DNA from: Novosphingobium umbonatum
Lineage (GTDB): Bacteria > Pseudomonadota > Alphaproteobacteria > Sphingomonadales > Sphingomonadaceae
Reading direction: 5' to 3'
Assembly: GCF_004005905.1 (NCBI RefSeq)
Contig: NZ_SACO01000013.1
Coordinates: 38,519 to 102,518 of the forward strand
Length of the DNA stretch: 64,000 bases
The position numbers and the translations under genes were made by a program. Positions 9,183 through 17,951 of the stretch are shown piece after piece. Below the pieces are notes generated by a model. It saw only the letters and a list, made by a program, of their open reading frames with translations, did not search any database and was not told the origin of the DNA. Each line of letters begins with the position of its first letter. The first letter of the stretch is position 1.

Positions 9183-10051
9183 GGCGTGAAGTCCACCGCC
9201 CTTGCGGCCTCCACCTGCGCCACCTGATCCATACGGCCCCATGCAAAATCTTTCAGCATACGGCGCAATTTTGGCTCCATACCGTCAATATTTGTATAAT
9301 GCCGCAGACGGGAACGTAGCGGAGCATTGTCCACACGGGGCTGATTTTTGTCGATTTCCCATGGGTGGAAATAGAAAATGATCGGGCGTCCTTCGTGCTG
9401 GGTCACCCGTTTCATCGCCCAATGGCTGAAAGCATAGGGCAAGACGCGGAAGAAACCGCCCCCGCCAGCCGCCATGCGCCGGTTGCCAAGTTCGACCGTG
9501 GTGACCGGAATTTCTATCAGGTCCGCCCCCGCCACCGGACGAAACGCAAAACGCGGCGCGCTGCGCCAGCCGTAATGGTCATGGGCAATCGGGGCCACGC
9601 TGCTGGAATAGGTATAGCCCTGCTCGGCCAGAATGGGATGCGCCCATGGGGTGCGCTGGTCGATGGAAAAGCTGGGCGCGCGATAGCCCTTCACCGCAAC
9701 GCCCGCGGCATCTTCCAAAGCCTTTCGCGCATCGCCAATGTCGGCCGCAAAACCGGCCGCATCCAGCGTGAACACGCGCGCATGGGCCCAGCCATGGCTG
9801 GCCAGTTCATGCCCCTGCTCCACAATCCGCCGCATTAGCGCGGGATGGCGCGCCGCCACCCAGCCTAGCGTGAAGAAGGTGGCCTTCACCCCCAGTTCGG
9901 CGCACATATCCAGCAGGTGGTTGGTATTATGGTCCACCCGCACCGTCAGACTGTCCCAGTCCTTGCGGTCAATCACCTTTTCAAAGGCGCCCACCTGAAA
10001 CCAATCCTCAACATCGACCGAGAAGCCACTGATAGGGCTAACGAGAGCCAC
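9179..10051 (-). CDS. XrtA-system polysaccharide deacetylase (NodB family)
   Basis: This 290-residue single-domain NodB-type deacetylase has the catalytic motif SVDVEDWFQ at residues 11-19. The metal site HELASHGWAH supplies H86 and H90. RAPSFSI and FYFHPWEID motifs follow. It should remove acetyl groups from N-acetylated sugars of the exopolysaccharide. No signal peptide is seen, so it either acts in the cytoplasm or uses an unrecognised route. It overlaps the ATPase gene by 14 bases. Confidence 0.93.
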   Translation of the reverse strand: MALVSPISGFSVDVEDWFQVGAFEKVIDRKDWDSLTVRVDHNTNHLLDMCAELGVKATFFTLGWVAARHPALMRRIVEQGHELASHGWAHARVFTLDAAGFAADIGDARKALEDAAGVAVKGYRAPSFSIDQRTPWAHPILAEQGYTYSSSVAPIAHDHYGWRSAPRFAFRPVAGADLIEIPVTTVELGNRRMAAGGGGFFRVLPYAFSHWAMKRVTQHEGRPIIFYFHPWEIDKNQPRVDNAPLRSRLRHYTNIDGMEPKLRRMLKDFAWGRMDQVAQVEAARAVDFTP

Positions 10052-11225
10052 GGTTGGCCTCCTCGCGCTCGATCCATTCGATCAGCATGGTCAGCGTGTG
10101 GCGGATGGTGCGGTCCTGCTCCACCATCTTGGTTTCGATCGTATCCAGCCGCAATTGCAAGGCGGCCAGTGCCCCGTCCGGCACGGCAGCCTCGCCCGAG
10201 GGCGTAGCGGCAAGGTCGCCCTGATTGGCCAGCTCGATCACCGCCTGCTGCAATTCGGCAATCTGCGCATCACGATGCACCAGCGCGGCTTCCATCTGCG
10301 CCAGCGATACCATCGCATCGGATGGCATAGCCGCCTGCGGCTTATAGCTTTGCGGCGCAGCAGCGACCGGCTCCACCCGTGCCTCCACCGGCGGCGGGGC
10401 CAGTTGCAAGCCGCCATCGGCGGTCAATTCCGCCAACACCTGCGCCAGCATCACCCCGTCGATCCGGCGCCTCTGCTCCACCGCGCCCAGAATGAGCAGA
10501 CGGTTGACGATCTGGTTGATGCGGCGCGGCACGCCATGGGTGGCGGTGTAAAGCTCGGCAAAGACGCGCTGGTCAAACACGGGATTGCCGTTCCAGCCCA
10601 CCACGGCAAGGCGGTGGCTGATGTAGGGCTCCAGCTCGCCCGGCTCCATCGCGTCCAGATGATGGGCGGCAATCACCCGCTGGCGCAATTGCTCCAACTG
10701 GGGATGGCCTTGCAGGCTGTCGCGGAACTCGGGCTGGCCCAGCAGCAGGATTTGTAGCAAAGGATGGCTGCCCAGCTGGAAATTGGACAGCATGCGCAAT
10801 TCTTCAAGCGCGCTGATTTCCAGATTTTGCGACTCGTCCACCACCAACAGACAGCGCCGTCCGGCCCGCGCCTCGTCATGCAGGAATGCCTCGATCGCGC
10901 CCAAGGTGCTGGCCTTTTCCGTGCCATGGCTTTGCACGCCAAAGGCCTGTGCGACCAGTTGCACCAGTTCCTCGCCATCCAGCTTGCTGGTCACAATCTG
11001 CGCCGCCGTCAGCCGCAACCGGTCAATCGTGGCCATCAAATGCGCGACCAGCGTTGACTTGCCCGCCCCCACCTCACCGGTGATGACGATAAAGCCTTCG
11101 CCCTGCGCCAGACCATAGCCGAGGTAGGACAAGGCCTTGCGATGGGCCAGACTTTCAAAATAGAAAGCCGGATCAGGCGTAAGCTGGAACGGACGTCCGC
11201 TAAAGCCGTAGAAATTGTCGAACAT
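10038..11225 (-). CDS. XrtA-associated secretion ATPase (ExeA/GspA-like)
   Basis: This 395-residue protein opens MFDNFYGFSGRPFQLTPDP, the hallmark of the PEP-CTERM-locus ATPases. Walker A GEVGAGKST lies at 50-58 and a Walker B LLVVDESQNL at about 124-133. After residue 280 there is a Pro/Ala-rich linker and a predicted coiled coil (AALVHRDAQIAELQQAVIEL). ExeA/GspA relatives help assemble envelope secretion channels. It sits next to the outer-membrane barrel and probably energises assembly or export. Confidence 0.92.
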   Translation of the reverse strand: MFDNFYGFSGRPFQLTPDPAFYFESLAHRKALSYLGYGLAQGEGFIVITGEVGAGKSTLVAHLMATIDRLRLTAAQIVTSKLDGEELVQLVAQAFGVQSHGTEKASTLGAIEAFLHDEARAGRRCLLVVDESQNLEISALEELRMLSNFQLGSHPLLQILLLGQPEFRDSLQGHPQLEQLRQRVIAAHHLDAMEPGELEPYISHRLAVVGWNGNPVFDQRVFAELYTATHGVPRRINQIVNRLLILGAVEQRRRIDGVMLAQVLAELTADGGLQLAPPPVEARVEPVAAAPQSYKPQAAMPSDAMVSLAQMEAALVHRDAQIAELQQAVIELANQGDLAATPSGEAAVPDGALAALQLRLDTIETKMVEQDRTIRHTLTMLIEWIEREEANRGSR

Positions 11226-11261
11226 CTGTGCCCCTCTTGCCCGTAGCAGCCGGACCGAAAT

Positions 11262-13205
11262 CTAGAAACTGTAGCGCATGCCCACGGACCCGGCGGTGGC
11301 CCAAACGTCCTGCGCGTCCTCCCGCATGATGCCATCCAGCGCGAGCGAAGCATTGGCCGTCAGGCGACGCGACAGGAAATATTGGTACAGAGTGACTGCG
11401 CGCACCCCGAGCAAATCGCCAGTGGAACTCACTCCGCTTTGGAATTTGTATCCACTCAAAGTGGTCTCAAGCGAGGAACGCTCGCTGGTGCGATAGCCAA
11501 GGAAGGCCGAGCCCCACAGCACCTGATCCACCTTGCCATTCAGGCTGGCCAAGACAGTGCCCGCAGCCGCGATATATTGGCGACGATCATAGCCAACACC
11601 CATGCCGGCCCGCACACGGCGCCAGTCAAGGCTATAGCTGGCCGAGACCCCGCGACTGCGATAGGCGGTGGAATTGACCGAACCCACCGCGCCGCCGAGG
11701 CAAGCGCCCGATGCCAGTGTCGACACACAACTCCCCAGATTGCCGCTGACGCCATCGCGCAAGGCGACAAATTGGGTCGGCAGGTTCATCAAGGAATTGG
11801 TCAAAGCCCCGCCAAAGCCGGTGATCCCCTGATAGACCACCAAATTGAAGCTGGAATAATCATTGGGCTGGTATTGCAACGAGCCATAGCCGCCCAATTG
11901 ACCATAGCGGCGACCGACATGAGCCTCCATTTTGGTGCGCGGGCCAGGACGCCATATCACGCCCGCATCCCAAATCAGGCCTGACGTATCAAAGGCAATC
12001 TGGCGCGGTTGCGAATAGTCGGTCAGCAAGCGGCCATTGGCGTCGCGCGAGGCATTGCCGCTGGCATCGCGTTGAGCATCGCGGGCAGAAATTCGCACTG
12101 CTTCATAGCCTACCCCGCCGACAGCCAGCAGATTGTCCGCCACGGGGATCTTCACCTCGGCCCGCACATGTTTGTCGGAAACGCGCTGGGTCAGGTTGGA
12201 GATGTCCTCCTGATACAGGCCCGCCTCCACGCCCAGCCCAACCGGCAGGGCATCGCCCGCCTCGGTGCTGGCGGCCACGCGGGCCTGTTGCATGGTGGAA
12301 TGGTCAAGACGGTCGCTCAGTGTGGTGCTGGATGCGCCGCGCGAGGTGACGCTATTGCCCACGCTGGTATAGCCCGCGTGGTAATCGGCCTGCATAGCCA
12401 CCGCGCCCACCTGTTGGCGCAGGGTAGGCCCAGCATAGACCGAATAGACCTGCGTCAGCGCATCCATCGACCCGCCGGTAGCCCCCACAGAGGCGCCCGA
12501 AGTGGTAACATAGCTGCGGTTGGCATAGCCGCCATAATCGATCCGCAAAGTGTCGCCTGCCACTGCGCTGGACATGCGGGCAATACCGGTCAGCCCGTCC
12601 CCATGGCTGCGCCGCGTCCATTCATAACGGCGTTCATAACGCAACGAGACGGTGCCTTGGTTGTTGCGCCCGTTCAAACTGGCGTTCACGCCTGCGGCCA
12701 GCACCGAATAGGTCACGAAATCATGGCCCGGTGTCAGCGTATATTGCGCGACTTGCGCCGCCTCGATGAAAGGCTTGATGGTCAGCTTGCGCCCGCCGTT
12801 CGCCCCCTGATCGAACACGCCCAGACGCCCCGGACGCACCCCGCCGCGCGCGGCATCGACTTGCGGCATATCACCGCCCGAACCGCCCTGTTGCCATGCG
12901 TCATTCTGGGCGTAGTCCGCGCCATAGGTGGCCCCGCCGGAACGGGCTGCCTTGGCAGGCGTACGTTCCTTGCCTTTGCGCGGCGGAGCATAGGTGACTT
13001 CAGAATCATAGGTGTAGAGATTGTAGGGATTGGCGGGCGCTGGCGCCTCGTCATTGCCCATGGCCTGTGCCAACAGGCTGGGATCCGCCGCCGTGCTGGC
13101 CGCTGGCTGCGGCCTACCCTGTGCGTGGACTTGCGGCGATGCCAGCATGACAGCCAGCACCACCAAGGAAACCGCCGAGTCCCGCGCGTGAATGCCCCCC
13201 TGCAT
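11262..13205 (-). CDS. PEP-CTERM-system outer-membrane beta-barrel protein
   Basis: This 647-residue protein has an N-terminal signal peptide (LVVLAVMLASPQVHAQG), then a Pro/Gly-rich region to about residue 130. From there to the end it has alternating amphipathic strands with a final aromatic residue (SVGMRYSF). This fits the outer-membrane protein family that accompanies XrtA eps loci. It likely forms the outer-membrane passage, or part of it, for the polymer. The gene is separated by 5 bases from the tyrosine kinase gene and by 36 from the ATPase gene. Confidence 0.88.
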   Translation of the reverse strand: MQGGIHARDSAVSLVVLAVMLASPQVHAQGRPQPAASTAADPSLLAQAMGNDEAPAPANPYNLYTYDSEVTYAPPRKGKERTPAKAARSGGATYGADYAQNDAWQQGGSGGDMPQVDAARGGVRPGRLGVFDQGANGGRKLTIKPFIEAAQVAQYTLTPGHDFVTYSVLAAGVNASLNGRNNQGTVSLRYERRYEWTRRSHGDGLTGIARMSSAVAGDTLRIDYGGYANRSYVTTSGASVGATGGSMDALTQVYSVYAGPTLRQQVGAVAMQADYHAGYTSVGNSVTSRGASSTTLSDRLDHSTMQQARVAASTEAGDALPVGLGVEAGLYQEDISNLTQRVSDKHVRAEVKIPVADNLLAVGGVGYEAVRISARDAQRDASGNASRDANGRLLTDYSQPRQIAFDTSGLIWDAGVIWRPGPRTKMEAHVGRRYGQLGGYGSLQYQPNDYSSFNLVVYQGITGFGGALTNSLMNLPTQFVALRDGVSGNLGSCVSTLASGACLGGAVGSVNSTAYRSRGVSASYSLDWRRVRAGMGVGYDRRQYIAAAGTVLASLNGKVDQVLWGSAFLGYRTSERSSLETTLSGYKFQSGVSSTGDLLGVRAVTLYQYFLSRRLTANASLALDGIMREDAQDVWATAGSVGMRYSF

Positions 13206-13210
13206 CGCTC

Positions 13211-14266
13211 TTAACCCCGATAATTGTAATAAGAGCCGAAGCGACGACCGCTGGGGCTGAATTTCGCGCCATTGAGCAAGGCCTGCACATTGGGGCAGCC
13301 GCCCAGCAGGCTGGCGGCATCCTGCACAGCGCTGGCCGCCGTGGACTCCGCCTTCACCACCAACACGGTCTGCCCCGCCAGCTTGGCCACTTCGGTTGCC
13401 AAGGAAGCGGCTAACACCGGCGGCGTATCAATGATGATCACGCGACGGGGATGGCCTTCCACCAATTGCTCCAGCACTTGCCTTGCGCGGGCGGAGGCCA
13501 GATATTCGGCATCCGAACTGGTCGGGCGTCCACCGGGCAGGACGGTCAGTCCGGGAAGATCGGTATGGATCAGCAATTGGCCGACATTTTGCGCCGGATC
13601 GGCAATGGCATCGATATAGCCCGCCCCGTTGGGCAGACCCAGATGTTCCAGAACCGCCAAACGCGCCATATCCAGATCGACCAGCACGGCCTCGCTGTCG
13701 CGCTCCGCCGCGATGGAAAGGGCCAGATTGATGGCGCAGAAGGTTTTGCCCTCTTCGGGTAGGGCGGAGGTGACCAGAATGACCTTGGCCTCCACGCCCG
13801 CGCCTTGGCGGCGCAGGTCTTCCACCTGTTCCAGCAATTGGCGTTTCACCAGACGAAACTCTTCCAACTGCGCACTGGGGGCGCTGCCGGGCAGGATATA
13901 GCCGCGTTCGGCCAATTGCTGTTGGTTGATGCGATAGGCCATCGGTGTGGCGACGGGCGCGGGCGTGACCTGAACCGTGGGCGGAGCCTTGGCGGCGGCT
14001 GCCTCGTGATCGGCCTGCGTCATGCGGTTGAAGGCTTCGGCCATGGACGCTACGTTGGGCACGGGTTGCACCGGCGGGACGGCCTGAACCGGCGGGACGG
14101 CGGCTACCGCCGGTTGCACGGGAGCCACGACCGGAGGAACCGGCCTCTGTTCAAAAGCCTGCATCGCGCGTTCCAGCAAGGACTGCCCATGGGGCGGCAC
14201 TTGCGGCATGGCAGTCACCGGAGGGACCTCGGCCAAGGGCACCGGTTTTTTAACGGCTTCGTTCAT
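13211..14266 (-). CDS. XrtA-associated tyrosine autokinase (BY-kinase)
   Basis: This 351-residue protein starts at 14266, where a perfect AAGGAGG ribosome site precedes the ATG. The first 100 residues are Pro/Val-rich and probably disordered. Residues from about 130 form a BY-kinase domain with Walker A TSALPEEGKT, Walker A' AVLVDLDMARL and a DTPP motif. The C-terminus GSYYNYRG provides a short tyrosine cluster for autophosphorylation. It lacks membrane helices, so it should pair with the neighbouring chain-length protein, together controlling polymer length and export. Confidence 0.92.
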   Translation of the reverse strand: MNEAVKKPVPLAEVPPVTAMPQVPPHGQSLLERAMQAFEQRPVPPVVAPVQPAVAAVPPVQAVPPVQPVPNVASMAEAFNRMTQADHEAAAAKAPPTVQVTPAPVATPMAYRINQQQLAERGYILPGSAPSAQLEEFRLVKRQLLEQVEDLRRQGAGVEAKVILVTSALPEEGKTFCAINLALSIAAERDSEAVLVDLDMARLAVLEHLGLPNGAGYIDAIADPAQNVGQLLIHTDLPGLTVLPGGRPTSSDAEYLASARARQVLEQLVEGHPRRVIIIDTPPVLAASLATEVAKLAGQTVLVVKAESTAASAVQDAASLLGGCPNVQALLNGAKFSPSGRRFGSYYNYRG

Positions 14267-14276
14267 GGCAGCCTCC

Positions 14277-15803
14277 TTATGCAACCGTGCCGCGCTGGAT
14301 GAATTCCATCACCAGCAGCAATGCGAAAACCCCGCCAAGAGCTGCCGAGGCGGCGAAAAACTGGCGCATCTTGCGCGCGCGTTCCGCCATGGCGACAGGG
14401 CTGACGACTTGCGAAATCGCGCCCAGCACCGGCAGGCCGACAGCCCGCTCCAGCTTGGCCGAGGTCGAAAAGCTCGACTGCAATTCGCTGGCAAGAAAGG
14501 CCGCACCAATGCCGGCACCAATGCCCGCCACCAGCACCACCAGCAGCAACAACGGACGGTTGGGCGCCACAGGCGCACGCGGCAGCACCGGCGGGTCCAG
14601 CACCTCCATCCGCGCCGTGCCACGCGCCGAGACAACCTGCCCCTTGAGCCGCAGATTCTCGCGGTCGGTCAGCATCTTGTCATACTGGGTTTTCAGCACG
14701 TCATAATCTCGGCTGATGTTCTGCGCTTCCTGAATAAGTTCAGGATTGGAAATCTGCTGCGAGGAAATGCGGGCAATGTCGCCTTCTGCCGCAGCGCGGC
14801 GAGCCTGAAGGGCCTGCACATTGGCCACACGTTCCGCGCGGATCGATTCCAGTGATGTATAGGCCGGATTGGGCGCGCCACCGACGACTGCCCCACCCTC
14901 GCTCTTGGCCTGTTGGCGCAAAGCGGCAATCTGGTTGCGGGCGGCAATCACATCGGGATGGTTCTCGGTCAGCCCACGGGCGCGCATTTGCGCCAGATCG
15001 GATTGGGCCTGCGCCAATTGCCCCCGCGCACCGCCCACAGCGCCACCGGCACCCAGCGTTTGCGGCATGCTGGCCATTTGCGCGTTGATCGCGGCGACCG
15101 AGCTTTGCGCGGCGGCCAGATCGGCATCAAGTTCGCGCAAGGTAGCGCGCCCCTGCTCCATGCGCTGGATCAGCGACATGCCGCCCTGCGCCAGTTCGGG
15201 ATGCTGCGACTCAAAGGCCAGACGGCGCTGTTCGGCAGCCTGCAATTCGCCCTGACGGTTGGCCAATTGCTGGTCGAGGAATTGCAGCGTCTGCTTCATC
15301 TCGCCCAAGCCGCCGTTCAGATTTTCCTCGCGGAAAATATCGATCAGCTTTTGCACGATGTCGCGCGACAGGCGCGCATTCTCGCCATCGGTAAAGCGCA
15401 TGGCCGAGGACTTGGCTGAAATGGTGAACAGATTGTCCTGCTCACTGGAAATCTGGATCGCCTTGGCAAGCCCTGCCACGGTCGCATCCATCTGCTTGCG
15501 CGAGGTGATGCCTTCGCCCAACCGCGTGCTGCGGATCACTTGTTCCAGATGCAAAGTGCCGGTCAGCGAATCGCGCACGCGGTCCACCGCAGCCTTGCGG
15601 TCATTATCATTGATGCCCACTTGCGTGGCCAGTGGGTCATAAAGCTGCACAAAGATGCGCGCCCGCGATTCATAGCCATTGGGCACCAGCGACACGCCCA
15701 ACCAGCCCAACACGCAAACACCCCAAGCCACGCACAGCCCCAGCCAGCGCTTTTGCCAGACGCCATGCAAAGTGGCTTTGATATCTTCCAGCATCCCGCT
15801 CAA
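14277..15803 (-). CDS. Polysaccharide chain-length determinant (Wzz/PCP family), XrtA type
   Basis: This 508-residue polysaccharide co-polymerase has an N-terminal helix (near residues 20-40), long periplasmic coiled coils (200-370), a second helix in RPLLLLVVLVAGIGAGIGAAF and a short C-terminal hydrophobic segment. It sets exopolysaccharide chain length with the polymerase and the tyrosine autokinase encoded just downstream. The start is a TTG at 15803 that overlaps the export-gene stop (TTGA). An ATG three codons later (15794) is an equal candidate. Confidence 0.93.
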   Translation of the reverse strand: MSGMLEDIKATLHGVWQKRWLGLCVAWGVCVLGWLGVSLVPNGYESRARIFVQLYDPLATQVGINDNDRKAAVDRVRDSLTGTLHLEQVIRSTRLGEGITSRKQMDATVAGLAKAIQISSEQDNLFTISAKSSAMRFTDGENARLSRDIVQKLIDIFREENLNGGLGEMKQTLQFLDQQLANRQGELQAAEQRRLAFESQHPELAQGGMSLIQRMEQGRATLRELDADLAAAQSSVAAINAQMASMPQTLGAGGAVGGARGQLAQAQSDLAQMRARGLTENHPDVIAARNQIAALRQQAKSEGGAVVGGAPNPAYTSLESIRAERVANVQALQARRAAAEGDIARISSQQISNPELIQEAQNISRDYDVLKTQYDKMLTDRENLRLKGQVVSARGTARMEVLDPPVLPRAPVAPNRPLLLLVVLVAGIGAGIGAAFLASELQSSFSTSAKLERAVGLPVLGAISQVVSPVAMAERARKMRQFFAASAALGGVFALLLVMEFIQRGTVA

Positions 15804-16459
15804 AACACGCTCTCCGGAATGATGATGACATCGCCGGGCATCAACAGCACATTGGCCTTGGCATCGCCCTTCTTCAGCAGATTGCTCAGGCGCAGCTTGT
15901 ATTCCTGCTGCTTGCCGGTGCTTTTATCGAAACGGATCAGCTTGGCGCGATTGCCCGCCGCATATTCGCTGAGCCCACCCACCGCGATCATCGCGTCCAG
16001 GATGGTCATATTGGCGCGATAGGGCAGCGAGGCGGGACGGCCTGTTGCGCCAACAATGCGGATCTGTTCTGAAAAAGTACCGGCAAAGCGCGTAACGATC
16101 ACCGAGACCAGCGGGTCCTGAATATATTGGCTCAGTTGTAGCTGGATATCCTGCGCCAGCATCGAAGGCGTCTTGCCCGTGGCGGGCAGATCGGCAATCA
16201 GCGGCGTGGTGATGCGGCCATCGGGGCGCACCTGTACCTTGGCGCCCAGTTCGGGGTTGCGCCAGACGAAAACGGTCAGCTCATCCATCGGCCCGATGAT
16301 GTAATCCTCGCCCGGTCCTTCCTGCAGCGCCACAAAATTGGCGGCGGGCAGACGCGGCGCATCCCCGGCTTGCGCGGTGCCGGCAAGGGCCAAACTGGCC
16401 GCAACCAGACTACCTGTCGCGACTCCGGCCCAGCGCTGGGCTTTACTCTTGCTCGACAT
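15800..16459 (-). CDS. Polysaccharide export protein (Wza-like), XrtA type
   Basis: This 219-residue periplasmic or outer-membrane protein has a signal peptide (GVATGSLVAASLALAGTAQA). A poly-export domain begins EDYIIGPMDELTVFVWRNPE and is followed by an SLBB segment (IRIVGATGRPASLPYRANMT) and a C-terminal LLMPGDVIIIPES motif. No lipobox Cys is seen, unlike Escherichia coli Wza. It is the first gene of the long eps transcription unit; its promoter should lie between 16460 and the terminator at 16630. Confidence 0.93.
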   Translation of the reverse strand: MSSKSKAQRWAGVATGSLVAASLALAGTAQAGDAPRLPAANFVALQEGPGEDYIIGPMDELTVFVWRNPELGAKVQVRPDGRITTPLIADLPATGKTPSMLAQDIQLQLSQYIQDPLVSVIVTRFAGTFSEQIRIVGATGRPASLPYRANMTILDAMIAVGGLSEYAAGNRAKLIRFDKSTGKQQEYKLRLSNLLKKGDAKANVLLMPGDVIIIPESVF

Positions 16460-16629
16460 CGGTCCTCAATCCTCACAGACGCCGCCACAAGGCACCGTTG
16501 AACGGCGCAAAAAGGCGGCATGGCAAGTTTGGTATGGAGGATAAGGGTAAAGATCAGGTTAGCCATTGCGGTGATGCGCCGGAGGCGGGGGCAAGGCAAG
16601 GATGACGCAGACGCAACGCAAAACCTGCG

Positions 16630-16660
16630 AAAAGCCCGCAAATCCCGAAGGATCGCGGGC
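16630..16660 (-). terminator. Terminator between decarboxylase and eps export unit
   Basis: On the minus strand GCCCGC-GATCC, a TTCG tetraloop, GGAT-TT-GCGGGC and a TTTT run form a textbook intrinsic terminator. It lies about 60 bases after the decarboxylase stop codon. It splits the minus-strand XrtA genes into two transcription units. The 170 bases between it and the export gene must carry the eps promoter, but no clear -35/-10 pair could be chosen. Confidence 0.85.
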
Positions 16661-16721
16661 ATTCCGATGGGCCACTCAATGCTAGGGAAAAATATCTATA
16701 TGTGTGGTTAAAACAGGCGCG

Positions 16722-17951
16722 TCAGAGCAAGACTTCTTGCGCCGCGCCCTGCCCCAAAAAGGCCGAGGGGCTGGCACTGGCGCCATAGGCACCGGCGCAG
16801 AACACTGCCACCACATCCCCCACATCGGCACGGGGAAAATACCCCTTGTCGGCCAATTTGTCGAGCGGAGTGCACAGGCAGCCGACCACGCTGGCCTCTT
16901 CGGTGGCCTCCGCCTCGAAATGCGAGGCAATGGCGACCGGATAGTTACGGCGCACCACCGTACCGAAATTGCCGCTGGCCGCCAATTGGTGATGCATGCC
17001 GCCATCGGTGACCAGAAAGACCTCACCATGGCTCAGCTTGCGGTCGACAATACGGGTCAGATAGACCCCCGCCTCGCCCACCAGATAGCGGCCCAGTTCC
17101 ATGCAGAAATGGGTTTCCTGCAACACATCGGGCAAATGCGCCAATTGCTGCGCCAAAGCCTCACCCACGCGGGCCAAGTCCAGCGGCTTGTCACCGGGGA
17201 AATAGGGAATGCCCAGCCCCCCGCCCAGATTGCAATGCGGCAGGCCCACGCCCGCCTCATCCGCCAGCCTTGCGGCCAGAGCGATGGTTTGGGCCTGCGT
17301 GTCCACGACGGCCTCGGCATCCAGCGCCTGACTACCGGCATAGATATGAAAGCCCCGCCACTCGGCTCCGGCCTCCACGACCTGCCGCGCCAAAGCAGGC
17401 ACACGTTCGGCATCCACGCCAAAGGGCTTGGCCCCGCCGCCCATTTTCATGCCCGAGCCTTTAAGGTCGAAATCGGGGTTCACGCGAATGGCCAGCCGCG
17501 GAGCCTTGCCCAGCCTTTCGCCAATGGCCAAGGCGCGGGCGGCCTCGCCCTCGGACTCCAGATTGAGCGTGACGCCCTGCATGATCGCGGCCTGCAATTC
17601 CATGTCGCGCTTGCCAGGGCCTGCGAAACTGATCAGTGATGGGTCCAAACCCGCACGCAAGGCCATGCCCAATTCGCCGCCGCTGGCGATGTCAAACCCA
17701 TCCACCAGCCCTGCCATCAGCCGCAGCAAAGGCCCGAAAGGATTGGCCTTCATCGCATAATGCAGGCCCAGTTGCGCTGGGAAAGCCTCACGCAGAGCAG
17801 CCACTCTCTGCCGCAGCAGGGCGGAGGAATAGACGAACAAAGGCGTCTGGCCGCCCGATTGCGCGATAATATCGGTGACTTTCACGCCATCAATGGCCAA
17901 CACGCCATCACGCGCGCAAAAGCCTGCAGGAATAGGGCCAAGCGGTTTCAT
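16722..17951 (-). CDS. PLP-dependent decarboxylase, exosortase A-associated
   Basis: This 409-residue fold-III PLP enzyme belongs to the ornithine/diaminopimelate decarboxylase group. The PLP lysine lies in LHYAMKANP, the phosphate-binding loop in GGGLGIPYF, and the C-terminal CTPLDKLA supplies the cysteine of the substrate site. Family members decarboxylate basic amino acids; the substrate of the XrtA-linked branch is unknown. It overlaps the preceding AMP-ligase stop by four bases (ATGA at 17951), so the two are translationally coupled. The longer frame to 18041 is not used. Confidence 0.9.
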   Translation of the reverse strand: MKPLGPIPAGFCARDGVLAIDGVKVTDIIAQSGGQTPLFVYSSALLRQRVAALREAFPAQLGLHYAMKANPFGPLLRLMAGLVDGFDIASGGELGMALRAGLDPSLISFAGPGKRDMELQAAIMQGVTLNLESEGEAARALAIGERLGKAPRLAIRVNPDFDLKGSGMKMGGGAKPFGVDAERVPALARQVVEAGAEWRGFHIYAGSQALDAEAVVDTQAQTIALAARLADEAGVGLPHCNLGGGLGIPYFPGDKPLDLARVGEALAQQLAHLPDVLQETHFCMELGRYLVGEAGVYLTRIVDRKLSHGEVFLVTDGGMHHQLAASGNFGTVVRRNYPVAIASHFEAEATEEASVVGCLCTPLDKLADKGYFPRADVGDVVAVFCAGAYGASASPSAFLGQGAAQEVLL

